Of a DNA stretch of 64,000 nucleotides, positions 20,037-29,264 are shown piece by piece. Made by a program: the position numbers and the translations under genes. Each line of letters starts with the position of its first letter. Position 1 is the first letter of the stretch. Location: the NCBI RefSeq assembly GCF_016908775.1, contig NZ_JAFBEP010000007.1, positions 82,011 to 146,010 on the forward strand. The letters are read 5' to 3'. This DNA comes from Defluviitalea raffinosedens (GTDB lineage: Bacteria > Bacillota > Clostridia > Lachnospirales > Defluviitaleaceae). The notes beneath the pieces were generated by a model, which did not search any database, was not told the DNA's origin, and was given only the letters and a program-made list of their open reading frames with translations.

Positions 20037-20912
20037 TCAGCGTTTGGATGACAGTGATTTACGTTGCTGGGCAGGAGTAATGCCAAGAAATTTTTTATAA
20101 GTTTTAATAAAATGGCTGCAGTCTGCAAATCCGGTTTCGGCGGCTATATAATTCAGGGATTGATCTGTAAAAAGCAAAAGATCCTGTGCTTTACACACAC
20201 GGACATATTCAATATATTCCTTGCAACTTCGTCCGGTTTGCTGTTTAAAGTGACGTGAGAAGGTAGAATAACTCATATTGCAGTGCCGTGCAAGATCGGG
20301 AATAGAAATAGGTTCTCCGGAATGATTGGAGATATATTCCAAAGCATAATGAATCTGGGGATGAGCTGCTTTTTGGCCGCTTGCAGACTTTAGGTCAATT
20401 CCGCTGTTTTGCCATATGCGCATGATTAAAACTAAAAGCACGCGTAAAAGCGCATCAATCAGATCATCATGGAACAATTCTTTATGTGCAAGTTCGTGGA
20501 TCAGTTGATCTATAATATTTTTGACAGGATACGGTGTAAGTATCTTTTTATTTAAATGAATAGGAAGCTTTTTTTGGAATGTGGTACAGCAGAATACGGA
20601 ATGCACAAGAGGAGCTGATTCATTGGAAAAATGAAGTTTATTGGGATTAAACTTAATTACTCCATACTGAATATGTTCCGTATTCTTAGCATAAATACTG
20701 TGAACACTTTTTGGCATAATGACGATCAGATCTCTGGGATGCAGGACATAGGGAACGTGATCACATTCTACAATGATATTTCCCTGATACAAGTACAGAA
20801 GTTCTATATAATAATGCCAATGTGACGGATAGGGTAATGTAGTCACATTGGTGTCAAATATAAATATTTCATAAGGGGTTGCCAGCGTTTCAATATTTTC
20901 AAAGAAAGCCAA
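20037..20912 (-). CDS. AraC-family transcriptional regulator of the mannoside locus
   Basis: Transcription factor, 291 aa. The N-terminal half is a cupin-like ligand domain (HWHYYIELLYLYQG). The C-terminal hundred residues hold two helix-turn-helix motifs, IPDLARHCNMSYSTFSRHFK and LNYIAAETGFADCSHFIKTY. Translation starts at TTG20912, supported by AGGGAGG eight bases upstream on the minus strand. It is divergent from the beta-mannosidase gene and convergent with the transporter operon. It probably senses an imported oligosaccharide or its product and activates both flanking units; this is inferred from position. Confidence 0.85.
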   Translation of the reverse strand: MAFFENIETLATPYEIFIFDTNVTTLPYPSHWHYYIELLYLYQGNIIVECDHVPYVLHPRDLIVIMPKSVHSIYAKNTEHIQYGVIKFNPNKLHFSNESAPLVHSVFCCTTFQKKLPIHLNKKILTPYPVKNIIDQLIHELAHKELFHDDLIDALLRVLLVLIMRIWQNSGIDLKSASGQKAAHPQIHYALEYISNHSGEPISIPDLARHCNMSYSTFSRHFKQQTGRSCKEYIEYVRVCKAQDLLLFTDQSLNYIAAETGFADCSHFIKTYKKFLGITPAQQRKSLSSKR

Positions 20913-21043
20913 AACCTATACCTCCCTATTCTGTATTACTCATATGAAATATTAGCATAAAAAACTGAATAAATAAACATAAAATGAGGAATTAAATTAA
21001 GCAAATTTACTTAAATAATTTGACTAATTGGAGAGTGATAAAT

Positions 21044-23545
21044 GTGATTAAACAAATTTTAAATCAGAACTGGAAAATGAGAGAAAGTCAGACAGGAGAA
21101 TACCTGGAGGCAAAGGTACCAGGTTCTGTTTATCAGGTATACCTGGATCATGGATTGATGAAAGACCCGTATTTCAGGGATCAGGAAACAGAAGCATTGA
21201 AACTGATGGAAAAAGATTATGAATATGTGACTGTTTTTACGCCGGATGAAAATGTGATGAGCTGTCCTTATGTAGTGCTGCAGTTTCAGGGACTGGATAC
21301 AATTGCTGACATCTGGTTGAATGGTAAACATCTTGGATATGTGGACAACATGCACAGAACATGGGAGTATGAAATAAAATCTCTTTTACTTCCAAAAGAT
21401 AATGAGCTAAGGATTTTATTTCATTCACCGATAAAATACATTAAAGAACGTGAGAAGGAAGAAGGATTCTGGCCTACGGTGTATGAAGCAATGAGAGGAA
21501 CTTCCCATATCAGAAAATCCCAGTGTATGTTTGGTTGGGATTGGGGACCGAGACTGCCGGATTCAGGAATATTTAGGGATGTATTGTTACTGGGATGTGA
21601 AGCAGAACGTCTGGATGGAGTATATATCAGACAGAAGCATGAGACAGATAAAGTAACGCTTTCATTGAAGATTGATTTAAAATGTATGGATAGTCGTTTT
21701 CCGTTATGCTTTGGAATGGATAAAGAGCTGATCAGGAAAAGAAATCTGAAAGCCAGGGTGAGGATTGAAAATCCTGAAGGGGAGAGCTTAATAATGAGAG
21801 AAACAGAAGATGGAGAGGCAGTATCAGACATTGAAATCCAAAATCCTCAGTTGTGGTGGCCAAATGGTTTAGGAAAACAACCGTTGTATAAAGTGATTGT
21901 AGAACTTATACGGGATGAACAAGTACTTGACAGATTTGAGAAACGTATTGGACTTCGTACACTGACAATCCGAAGAGCAAAGGACGAATATGGTGAGAGT
22001 TTTGCTCATGAAGTCAATGGTATTACATATTTTGCCATGGGAGCAAATTATATTCCTGAAGATTGCATTTTGAGTAGGATCAGTCCTGAGCGGACAAGGA
22101 ATTTGTTAGAACAGGCAGTGGCTGCCAATTACAATACTATCCGTGTATGGGGAGGCGGCTATTATCCAGATGATTTCTTCTGGGATATTTGTGATGAACT
22201 GGGATTGGTTGTATGGATGGATTTCATGTTTGCATGTGGCGTATATCGATTGACCAATTCTGAATTTGAACAGAATATGATCGAAGAGTTCATACAGAAC
22301 GTAAAGCGTATTCGTAATCATGCATGCCTTGGTTTATGGTGTGGCAACAACGAAATGGAAAGTTTTTACTGTTTAAGCAACCATGATTTCAATCAAGAGA
22401 AAGGTTATGCTGCTGATTATATTCGACTGTATGAGTATATCATTCCAAAAGTTCTTAAGGAATATGATCCGGATACTTTCTACTGGCCATCAAGTCCGTC
22501 ATCAGGAGGGAGCTTTGATGATCCAAACAGTCCTGACAGAGGAGATGTGCATTACTGGGATGTATGGCATGGAAACAAACCATTTACAGAATACCGTAAG
22601 TATCGTTTTCGTTATTTATCTGAGTTTGGCTTTCAATCATTTCCATCTATTCGTACCATAGAATCGTTTACGAATCCTGAAGACAGAAATATCTTTTCAT
22701 GGGTTATGGAAAAACATCAGAGAAACGCGTCGGCAAACGGAAAGATTATGAACTATATGGAGCAGATGTATCTGTATCCTACCAATTTTGAAACTTTAAT
22801 CTATGCTTCACAACTTTTACAGGCGGATGCGATTCGTTATGGCGTTGAACATTTCAGAAGAAACAGAGGGCGATGTATGGGAACGATCATATGGCAGCTG
22901 AATGATTGCTGGCCGGTAGCATCATGGTCTTCTATTGACTATTATGGACGATGGAAGGCATTACATTATTATGAAAAACGTTTTTTTGCTCCCTTGTTGT
23001 TATCCTGTGAGGAAGAAAGTGTGCTTTCCCAAGATCCGAATCCAAATGCAGAACCCTATGAACTGAAGAAATCCATCCGTTTGTGTGTATCCAATGAATC
23101 ACCAAAGGATGAAATGGTTGAGGTATTTTGGGAGCTTAGAGATAATTATTCTAATATTTTAAAAGCGGGAAAAGAGACAGTGCAAGTTAAGGCGTTTAGC
23201 AGCAAATGGCTTGACAGGCAATGCTTTCAGGATGCTGACGAATTCTCTCATTATGTCAGCTATCGTATGGAGAAGAATGGAGAAATAATTAGCAGCGGCA
23301 GTGTTTTGTTTACAGTACCTAAGTTCTTTCATCTGATAGATCCACAGCTTCAAGTCAGAGTTGAAGGCGATGAGATTGTTGTTACAGCCAAAAGTTATGC
23401 GAGAGCTGTACAAATTAGAAATAAAGAAGACAATCTTATTTTATCAGATAATTTCTTTGATATGGATGCAGGAGAAAGGCGTGTCAGAATACTCCAAGGA
23501 ATTCCTGAAGAACTTGAAGTAAGGAGCGTATATGACATTCGATAA
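21044..23545 (+). CDS. Glycoside hydrolase family 2 beta-mannosidase
   Basis: Intracellular exo-beta-mannosidase, 833 aa, the usual length for GH2 mannosidases and without a signal peptide. The sugar-binding domain contains the motif FGWDWGPRLPDSGIFRDV. Two immunoglobulin-like segments precede the TIM barrel. The acid/base glutamate is in LWCGNNE, and the nucleophile is expected in the LSEFGFQS motif. GTG44 of this block (GTG21044) is preferred because GGAGAG lies about nine bases upstream; the frame opens at TTG21020. It would release mannose from imported beta-manno-oligosaccharides. It is divergent from the AraC gene. Confidence 0.9.
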   Translation: MIKQILNQNWKMRESQTGEYLEAKVPGSVYQVYLDHGLMKDPYFRDQETEALKLMEKDYEYVTVFTPDENVMSCPYVVLQFQGLDTIADIWLNGKHLGYVDNMHRTWEYEIKSLLLPKDNELRILFHSPIKYIKEREKEEGFWPTVYEAMRGTSHIRKSQCMFGWDWGPRLPDSGIFRDVLLLGCEAERLDGVYIRQKHETDKVTLSLKIDLKCMDSRFPLCFGMDKELIRKRNLKARVRIENPEGESLIMRETEDGEAVSDIEIQNPQLWWPNGLGKQPLYKVIVELIRDEQVLDRFEKRIGLRTLTIRRAKDEYGESFAHEVNGITYFAMGANYIPEDCILSRISPERTRNLLEQAVAANYNTIRVWGGGYYPDDFFWDICDELGLVVWMDFMFACGVYRLTNSEFEQNMIEEFIQNVKRIRNHACLGLWCGNNEMESFYCLSNHDFNQEKGYAADYIRLYEYIIPKVLKEYDPDTFYWPSSPSSGGSFDDPNSPDRGDVHYWDVWHGNKPFTEYRKYRFRYLSEFGFQSFPSIRTIESFTNPEDRNIFSWVMEKHQRNASANGKIMNYMEQMYLYPTNFETLIYASQLLQADAIRYGVEHFRRNRGRCMGTIIWQLNDCWPVASWSSIDYYGRWKALHYYEKRFFAPLLLSCEEESVLSQDPNPNAEPYELKKSIRLCVSNESPKDEMVEVFWELRDNYSNILKAGKETVQVKAFSSKWLDRQCFQDADEFSHYVSYRMEKNGEIISSGSVLFTVPKFFHLIDPQLQVRVEGDEIVVTAKSYARAVQIRNKEDNLILSDNFFDMDAGERRVRILQGIPEELEVRSVYDIR

Positions 23546-23630
23546 ATAAATCAAAATCACAAAAGTAGAAGTAATCAGAAAAATATCTCCCCAAAAAATT
23601 TAATGTATTTATATGATATTATAAAATGGG

Positions 23631-23664
23631 AAAAAATCCGCCAGCTAAGCTGGCGGATTTTTTT
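23631..23664. terminator. Bidirectional terminator between beta-mannosidase and hydG
   Basis: Perfect AATCCGCCAGC / GCTGGCGGATT arms with a three-base loop are flanked by A6 on the left and T7 on the right. It can stop transcription from the mannosidase and, on the minus strand, from the hyd operon. It touches the hydG stop codon. Confidence 0.9.
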
Positions 23665-25090
23665 AGAATCTTAAATCTCTTTCTCCTTGACGGATTCGGT
23701 TCAAATATTCTATGGCTCTTGCTCTTTGCCTTTCATTGGGAACGTTCAGAATTTCTTGATCAATCATTTTTCGTCCCATTGCTTTAAGTTCTTCGTCACC
23801 ATAATCATTCAGATATTCTTCAAAAGTCAGCAGAGCATTGGGAAGACAACAGTTAGCGATTTGGCCTGATTTTGCAAGAGGCATAAAGCGATCTCCTGTT
23901 CTTCCTTCTCTGTAGCAAGCTGTGCAATAACTTGGCAGATATCCGTCTTTTACAAGACTTTTTAGTACATCAATAGGTTTTCTATGGTCGGCCAGATTAA
24001 ATTGAGGCGTTTCTTCTATGCCTTTTTCTTCGGCAGCCATTTTCTTAGCGTATCCGCCTACCCCTACACTGGAACCGGCACTCATTTGAGAAATACCTAT
24101 GTCCAAAAGTTCTCGACGGAATTCAACGCTTTCTCTTGTGGAAAGAATGAGTCCAGTATAAGGTACCGCCAGACGAATGACTGCTACTACTTTTTTAAAA
24201 TCACGATCATTAACCAAATAAGGGAAGCTGTCATAATCCACCCCTTCAGCGGGCAATAACCTTGGAAATGAAATAGTATGTGGTCCCACGCCACTGACAG
24301 CCTCTAAATGCTCGGCATGCATAAGGAGGGCTACGGTTTCGTAGTGGTAATCATATAATCCAAACAGAGGTCCGATGCCGACATCATCAATTCCGCCGCC
24401 CAACATGGCTCTGTCCATAGCTTCTGTATGCCATTCATAATTGTGTTTTGGTCCTTTGTGCATGGCAAGATAGGTTGGCTTGTGATAAGTTTCTTGGAAT
24501 AAAATATATGTGCCAATGCCTGCTTCTTTGAGTTTTCTGTAATTTTCAGCAGTGGTGGCTGCTATATCAATATTAACCCTTCTAATGGATCCATTTTCAA
24601 ATTTTTCATTATAAATCGTTTGGATACATTCCAGAATATATTCGATGGGGCAGTTTTCATCGTCTTCTCCCGCTTCCAGAAGAAGTCTCTTATGTCCCAT
24701 AGCTTCTAATGCTCTGACTTCTGCCCGAAGTTCTTCCTGTGTCAGACGATGCCTTTTGATTTCATTACTGCATTTGTATCCACAGTATTTACAGTTGTTC
24801 ACACAGTAATTCGATAAATATAAAGGTGCAAAAATCACAATACGTTTGCCGTAAATTTTTTCTTTAATTTCTTTAGCCAGTTTATAGATTTTTTCAAGGG
24901 TTTCATCGTCATCCACTTCCAGTAAAACGGCAGCTTCCCTGTGGGTAAGTCCTCTGCAGGTCCTTGCTTTATTTAGGATTTTGTCGATTTCACTTGGATT
25001 TTTGGCCAGTTTTTTAGCTTCTTCAATAGAACTTAGGATCTCTCCATCATCGATAAATTCATTAGCATCCAAAGATTTTATATTATACAT
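23663..25090 (-). CDS. hydG: [FeFe]-hydrogenase maturase HydG, radical SAM tyrosine lyase
   Basis: Radical SAM enzyme that cleaves tyrosine to supply CO and CN ligands for the H-cluster, 475 aa. The radical SAM cluster motif CVNNCKYCGY supplies Cys-x3-Cys-x2-Cys. The second, C-terminal cluster site CTACYREGRTGDRFM plus the later Cys pair in IANCCLP is diagnostic of HydG rather than ThiH. The start is ATG25090 with GGGAG eight bases upstream, not the TTG at 25108. Last gene of the minus-strand operon TM1266-hydE-hydF-hydG. No hydrogenase structural gene is in the window. Confidence 0.95.
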   Translation of the reverse strand: MYNIKSLDANEFIDDGEILSSIEEAKKLAKNPSEIDKILNKARTCRGLTHREAAVLLEVDDDETLEKIYKLAKEIKEKIYGKRIVIFAPLYLSNYCVNNCKYCGYKCSNEIKRHRLTQEELRAEVRALEAMGHKRLLLEAGEDDENCPIEYILECIQTIYNEKFENGSIRRVNIDIAATTAENYRKLKEAGIGTYILFQETYHKPTYLAMHKGPKHNYEWHTEAMDRAMLGGGIDDVGIGPLFGLYDYHYETVALLMHAEHLEAVSGVGPHTISFPRLLPAEGVDYDSFPYLVNDRDFKKVVAVIRLAVPYTGLILSTRESVEFRRELLDIGISQMSAGSSVGVGGYAKKMAAEEKGIEETPQFNLADHRKPIDVLKSLVKDGYLPSYCTACYREGRTGDRFMPLAKSGQIANCCLPNALLTFEEYLNDYGDEELKAMGRKMIDQEILNVPNERQRARAIEYLNRIRQGERDLRF

Positions 25091-25120
25091 GTTGTAAACT
25101 CCCTTCAAAGTAGGTTGGTT

Positions 25121-26317
25121 TTAGTTTATACTGATTCTGTCAAGTATTCCGGACAAATAAGCAATGACTATTCCATAATTCGTCATGGGAATATTTTGAT
25201 CAGCTGCTTTTTCAATCCGTGAAAGGACGTATTTGCGATTAAACATACATCCGCCACAGTGAATGATTAAGTCATAAGAAGATACATCACTTGGAAAGTT
25301 TGGCCCGCTTACAATATCGATTGTAAGATTTTCCCCTACCTTTTTACGAAGGAGCCTGGGGATCTGTTCTCTGCCGATGTCTTCCGTAAGAGGCACATGG
25401 GTGCAGGCTTCAGCGATCAGAACTTTGGAATCTTCCCTTAGGTTGTCAATGGCTGTGACACTTTTGGTGAAATAATCGATATTTCCCTTATATCCTGCAA
25501 AAAGAACGGAAAAAGAAGTTAGTTTGCTTTCTTGTGGTTTCTTTTCATAAACTGTCTTAAATACCTGGGAATCTGTGATGATTACATCAGGGGCTTGTGC
25601 CAGTGATGCAAGCGCCTTGTCCAGTTGATCGGTGGTTGTGCTTAGAACCACACATTTTTTATCTAGAAGTTCTCTTAAAGTCTGGACTTGGGGAAGAATG
25701 AGGCGACCCTTTGGCGCCTGAATATCCTGCGGCATTACAAGAAGAACAAGATCGCCGTCTTTAACGATGCCTCCGGTAATCGTCTGAGTGTCATAGTCCT
25801 CTGGAAGATTTCTTAGGATAGCATTGCGAATTTTTTCAATGCCGGATTTCTCTTTGGCACTTACAACAAGGGGTTCTGTACCTGTTTCCAATTTTATATA
25901 GCTGCTGACCTCTTCAACATCATGTATTAAATCTGCCTTATTTACTACAGCAACTGTTGGAATACGTTTATTTTTTAACGTTTTAATCCATTCTTTTTCC
26001 TTTTCTATGTTTTTACTGCCGTCAAATACGACTAAGGCAATATCGGTTTTATCAAGGGCCTCTTTCGTCTTTTTAACCCTTAGTGCTCCGATTTCGCCTT
26101 CATCGTCAAAACCAGCTGTATCAATAAAAACACAGGGACCGATACCGTATATTTCCATAGATTTATACACAGGGTCTGTAGTAGTCCCAGCATAGTCAGA
26201 GACCAATGCTGTTTCCGTACCGGTTATGGCATTTACTAGGGAAGACTTACCACTGTTTCGTTTTCCATAAATTCCTATATGCAGCCGGTTAGAACGGGGG
26301 GTATTGTTAAGACTCAT
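25121..26317 (-). CDS. hydF: [FeFe]-hydrogenase maturase HydF, GTPase scaffold
   Basis: GTPase and iron-sulfur scaffold on which the H-cluster diiron subunit is assembled, 398 aa. The N-terminal GTPase domain has KRNSGKSS, DTAGFDDEG and NKAD. A dimerisation domain follows, and the C-terminal cluster-binding residues are in EACTHVPLTED and IHCGGCMFNRKYV (the Cys-His...His-Cys-x2-Cys pattern of HydF). ATG26317 has AAAGGAG upstream and overlaps the hydE end by 11 bp, indicating translational coupling. Confidence 0.95.
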   Translation of the reverse strand: MSLNNTPRSNRLHIGIYGKRNSGKSSLVNAITGTETALVSDYAGTTTDPVYKSMEIYGIGPCVFIDTAGFDDEGEIGALRVKKTKEALDKTDIALVVFDGSKNIEKEKEWIKTLKNKRIPTVAVVNKADLIHDVEEVSSYIKLETGTEPLVVSAKEKSGIEKIRNAILRNLPEDYDTQTITGGIVKDGDLVLLVMPQDIQAPKGRLILPQVQTLRELLDKKCVVLSTTTDQLDKALASLAQAPDVIITDSQVFKTVYEKKPQESKLTSFSVLFAGYKGNIDYFTKSVTAIDNLREDSKVLIAEACTHVPLTEDIGREQIPRLLRKKVGENLTIDIVSGPNFPSDVSSYDLIIHCGGCMFNRKYVLSRIEKAADQNIPMTNYGIVIAYLSGILDRISIN

Positions 26318-27377
26318 AATATTCTCCTTTCAATGAGTGAATGGGACGATAGTCTCCTCTGTCCACAACGAGTTCATATCCTATTTTTTTCATGCGGTTC
26401 TGCAGACACATACGGCATTCTGCAGCTTCTTCTCCGGTGCAGATTTTGTTATCATACAGGGAATACTTTTTCCTTACACCAACGGGAGAAAGATTGGGCA
26501 TAACCACATTGGCACCGGCAAGGATTCCTTTTTCACGACCATTAGGATCGATGGTTCCAAGGGCAGTAGTTGCGGGAATCAAAGCATTGGGATGCATTAA
26601 ACGCAGTATAGCAATCAGTACAAGGGTCAAATCCAGTTGCCCTGAGGGGAAATCAGCAAATGGCGTATCTTTATGGGTAATGAAAGGACCAATTCCAATC
26701 ATTTGCGGTTCGAAATGCTTAATAAATAGCAAATCTTCTATCAGGTTTTCTGTGGTTTGATAAGGAGAACCCACCATAAATCCTGTACCGACTTGATAGC
26801 CTATTTCTTTTAAATCATATAAACATTTCTTTCTATTTTCAGCGCTTAAACTGGGAGGGTGGAGTTTTGAATAATGAGATGTGTTCGCTGTTTCGTGACG
26901 AAGCAGGTAACGGTTCGCTCCAGCCTTAAATAATTCAAGATACTGTTCATAAGTTTTTTCTCCAAGAGAAAGGGTAATGGCACAGTCAGGATAAGCATTT
27001 CTTATAGATGAAACAATATCCAGCATTTCTTCATGGGAATACCACAGGTCTTCTCCGCCTTGGAGTACAAAGGTGCGAAATCCCAGTTCATAGCCTTGTT
27101 CGCAGCAGGAAAGAATTTCTTCTTTATTGAGCCGGTATCTGTCGGCTTTTAAATTGCTTTTTCGAATACCACAATAGTAACAATCGTTTTTACAGTAATT
27201 TGTAAATTCGATTAATCCTCTGACATATATTCTGTTGCCAAAGAATTGATTAGCCACAGATCTTGCCTTGGAAAACAAATATTTTTTATCTTCCTCTGTA
27301 AGAGTAGTCAGAAGGGTTTCAAATTCATCTTTTTCCAATGTCTTTTCTTTATGCAACTTATCAATGAGGCTTTGCAT
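26307..27377 (-). CDS. hydE: [FeFe]-hydrogenase maturase HydE, radical SAM
   Basis: Radical SAM enzyme required for the azadithiolate bridge of the H-cluster, 356 aa. The cluster motif CKNDCYYCGIRKSN matches the HydE Cys-x3-Cys-x2-Cys signature, followed by a BATS-type barrel end (ATTALGTIDPNGREKGILAG). The start ATG27377 is preferred over TTG27404 because AAAGG lies 9 bp upstream and the resulting length is typical. It follows the TM1266-like gene by 13 bp and overlaps hydF, so all four genes form one transcription unit. Confidence 0.94.
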   Translation of the reverse strand: MQSLIDKLHKEKTLEKDEFETLLTTLTEEDKKYLFSKARSVANQFFGNRIYVRGLIEFTNYCKNDCYYCGIRKSNLKADRYRLNKEEILSCCEQGYELGFRTFVLQGGEDLWYSHEEMLDIVSSIRNAYPDCAITLSLGEKTYEQYLELFKAGANRYLLRHETANTSHYSKLHPPSLSAENRKKCLYDLKEIGYQVGTGFMVGSPYQTTENLIEDLLFIKHFEPQMIGIGPFITHKDTPFADFPSGQLDLTLVLIAILRLMHPNALIPATTALGTIDPNGREKGILAGANVVMPNLSPVGVRKKYSLYDNKICTGEEAAECRMCLQNRMKKIGYELVVDRGDYRPIHSLKGEYYES

Positions 27378-27390
27378 TCGTTCCTTCCTT

Positions 27391-27651
27391 TCATTCACTG
27401 TCAAATGTGAGTTTAGAGTAAACAGTTTTTGTACTTACATGGGGAAGCATACCGAGTTTTCCGGATAATGCACTGATTACATCATTAGGCGCATCCATAA
27501 CAATGCTGATAATGGAAATATTGCGTTTGTGATAGGGGATTCCCATTCGTCCGATGATGTATTTACTGTACTCATGTAAAATATTATTTAATTTTTCAAC
27601 AGCATTGGGATTCTCAACAATAATACCTACAACAGCAATTCTCGTTTCCAT
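27391..27651 (-). CDS. TM1266-like iron-only hydrogenase system regulator
   Basis: Small ACT/NikR-C-like protein, 86 aa, of the family found at the head of [FeFe]-hydrogenase maturation operons (TM1266 of Thermotoga). Sequence landmarks are RIAVVGIIVENP near the start and the segment ISIISIVMDAPNDVISALSGK. The likely start is ATG27651 with GAGGTG seven to twelve bases upstream. It has no DNA-binding domain of its own that I can see, and its role as a regulator is a family label. First gene after the structured leader. Confidence 0.87.
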   Translation of the reverse strand: METRIAVVGIIVENPNAVEKLNNILHEYSKYIIGRMGIPYHKRNISIISIVMDAPNDVISALSGKLGMLPHVSTKTVYSKLTFDSE

Positions 27652-27870
27652 ATACTTCACCTCAATTATTTATTCAAAAATAAAAATCCTTGTACCAAAG
27701 GCAAAGGCACAAGGATAATAATTAACAAACCCAATTCAACACATGAATTCGGTTGAATACTTATTATGCTCTTGCCTTCGCAATCGGGACGAACCCTCTT
27801 GTATCAGTACAAAAGATTTGTTAAAAAAATGACAACTCCTGAAAGGACGTACCTCGCAGAAAGTCGTTTT
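27652..27870 (-). promoter_or_regulatory. Structured 5' leader of the hyd operon with intrinsic terminator, candidate cis-regulatory RNA
   Basis: About 215 nt of untranslated minus-strand RNA is predicted from a promoter at 27876-27904. A ten-pair closing helix (27815-27824 with 27722-27732) encloses a hairpin with a four-base loop (27796-27803 with 27808-27815), a short GAA/TTC hairpin near 27777-27793 and a seven-pair hairpin (27734-27740 with 27752-27758). Another helix precedes it near 27829-27867. Then comes an intrinsic terminator directly before the first gene. Multi-helix junction plus terminator is riboswitch-like. I do not recognise it as any known class. Confidence 0.55.
27674..27716 (-). 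terminator. Attenuator-like terminator in the hyd leader
   Basis: Arms 27686-27693 and 27709-27716 (ATCCTTGT/ACAAGGAT), with extra Pu/Py pairing in the loop, are followed on the minus strand by ATTTTTATTTTT, about 25-30 bp before the TM1266-like start. Lying between promoter and first gene, it must be conditional or leaky. Confidence 0.7.
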
Positions 27871-27875
27871 ATTTT

Positions 27876-27904
27876 ATTATAAATCAAGTATATTATAATT
27901 TCAA
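27876..27904 (-). promoter_or_regulatory. Sigma-A-type promoter of the hyd operon
   Basis: Minus-strand -35 TTGAAA (27899-27904) and a perfect -10 TATAAT (27876-27881) are separated by 17 bp. It starts directly after the deacetylase gene ends and predicts transcription from about 27869. Confidence 0.75.
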
Positions 27905-27916
27905 GAAATATAATGT

Positions 27917-29221
27917 TTATTTTAAACTTACAATTTCTAAATTTTGCTCTTTAAGATATTCTATGATTCTTGGCAAGGCTTCTACAGTCGCTTGGGATTC
28001 ATGAAGCAGAATAATTGAACCTGATGTATTTGTGTTTTTAATGTGGCTTACTATAGCATCTGCATTTTTGCCTTTCCAATCTTCAGGGTCATTATTCCAA
28101 AGAACAATTTTACATTCATGTTGATCTGCCAGCTCTATGATTCTTTGATTCATAGCCCCATAAGGAGGTCGAAAGAGAGATAATTTTTCACCTGTCAGAC
28201 TTTCGATCAGTTGACTTGATTGTGTAAGTTCCTCATCTTGCCTTTCATTGGAAAGAGCAGTCAGATTGCTGTGGTTCATTGAATGAGTTCCTATGGAATA
28301 TCCGTTGGAGTATACATACTGTACATGCTCAGGATATTTTTTTGCGTTAAGTCCAATAAAGAAAAATGTTCCTCCAATATCATATTTCTTTAAAATATCC
28401 ACAATGTCTTTGGAATAATTGGAAGGACCATCATCAAAAGTAAGGGCAACAGATCCTTTTGGAATACTATAGGATATTGTTTCACCAAGTTCTACAAAAG
28501 GGATACTGGACTCAATTTGGACAGGCTTTTCTGGTAATGAATTCTCTTTCACAATCTCATCATTTATAACGTCATCCATCACAACATCATCCTTTATAGC
28601 AGAATTTTGATTGTAAGACGGGGTTACATCTGTTTGAATGAATGCAGCCTGAGTGAATAATTGATTTCCCGGTTTTGTTTTGCCTATTATAAATCCTTGA
28701 CTTGAGCAACTAAACAAGATTACAAAAAGGATACTTAAAAAAGTAGCAGTTGTCTTTGTATATGCAAGAACAAATTTTTTTGGTGGGGCAGTTTCAGGTG
28801 TATTCTCCAGTTCAGCATTTTTTATACTGTCCTTCTCATCATTGGATGAAAACGGCTTTACAGAGATAAAGGATAATTTACTCAAATCAACAATGTGCTG
28901 AATATTTCTGATTTTATTCAGTGCCTTGATATAATTTTCTGAGCAATGAAAACCTATGGGTTGACTTTGATCTCTGTATGTTTGGATCAATATGCCCAAA
29001 TACTGCTTTTGAATCTCATTCCACGAAGTGTAAAATGAGATTCTATATTTATACCTTCCCTCAAAGCTAGTAACATTCAGTAAATTATTTGCTGTATATT
29101 CATCAATTTCCCAATAAAATTCTGCATCTTCAATAAAGGATATTTTAATATGTAAAAAATATTTATCATCTTTTTTATTAATTGTTACTAGCTCAAGCAA
29201 TTTTCCGTAATAAACTGACAT
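27917..29221 (-). CDS. Membrane-anchored polysaccharide deacetylase (CE4/NodB) with novel N-terminal domain
   Basis: Single-pass membrane protein, 434 aa. A cytoplasmic region of about 150 residues with no recognised domain is followed by a helix (about 157-179), an acidic linker and an extracellular CE4 domain from about 255. All five CE4 motifs are present: TFDDGP (261-266), the metal histidines in GTHSMNH, RPPYG, NDPEDW and LLHE in place of the usual LLHD. It should deacetylate peptidoglycan or another surface glycan. ATG29221 has AAGGGGGG upstream. It follows a coiled-coil gene on the same strand by about 40 bp, suggesting a shared operon. Confidence 0.87.
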   Translation of the reverse strand: MSVYYGKLLELVTINKKDDKYFLHIKISFIEDAEFYWEIDEYTANNLLNVTSFEGRYKYRISFYTSWNEIQKQYLGILIQTYRDQSQPIGFHCSENYIKALNKIRNIQHIVDLSKLSFISVKPFSSNDEKDSIKNAELENTPETAPPKKFVLAYTKTTATFLSILFVILFSCSSQGFIIGKTKPGNQLFTQAAFIQTDVTPSYNQNSAIKDDVVMDDVINDEIVKENSLPEKPVQIESSIPFVELGETISYSIPKGSVALTFDDGPSNYSKDIVDILKKYDIGGTFFFIGLNAKKYPEHVQYVYSNGYSIGTHSMNHSNLTALSNERQDEELTQSSQLIESLTGEKLSLFRPPYGAMNQRIIELADQHECKIVLWNNDPEDWKGKNADAIVSHIKNTNTSGSIILLHESQATVEALPRIIEYLKEQNLEIVSLK

Positions 29222-29264
29222 GGTTGCCCCCCTTATTTTAGGTATGGATCTCGTTTATAAATAT

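Noticed and set aside
27661..27916. Possible known riboswitch class (SAM, cobalamin, FMN, c-di-GMP) in the hyd leader
   Set aside because: None of the conserved core sequences of those classes could be found, so the leader is reported only as an unassigned structured RNA.
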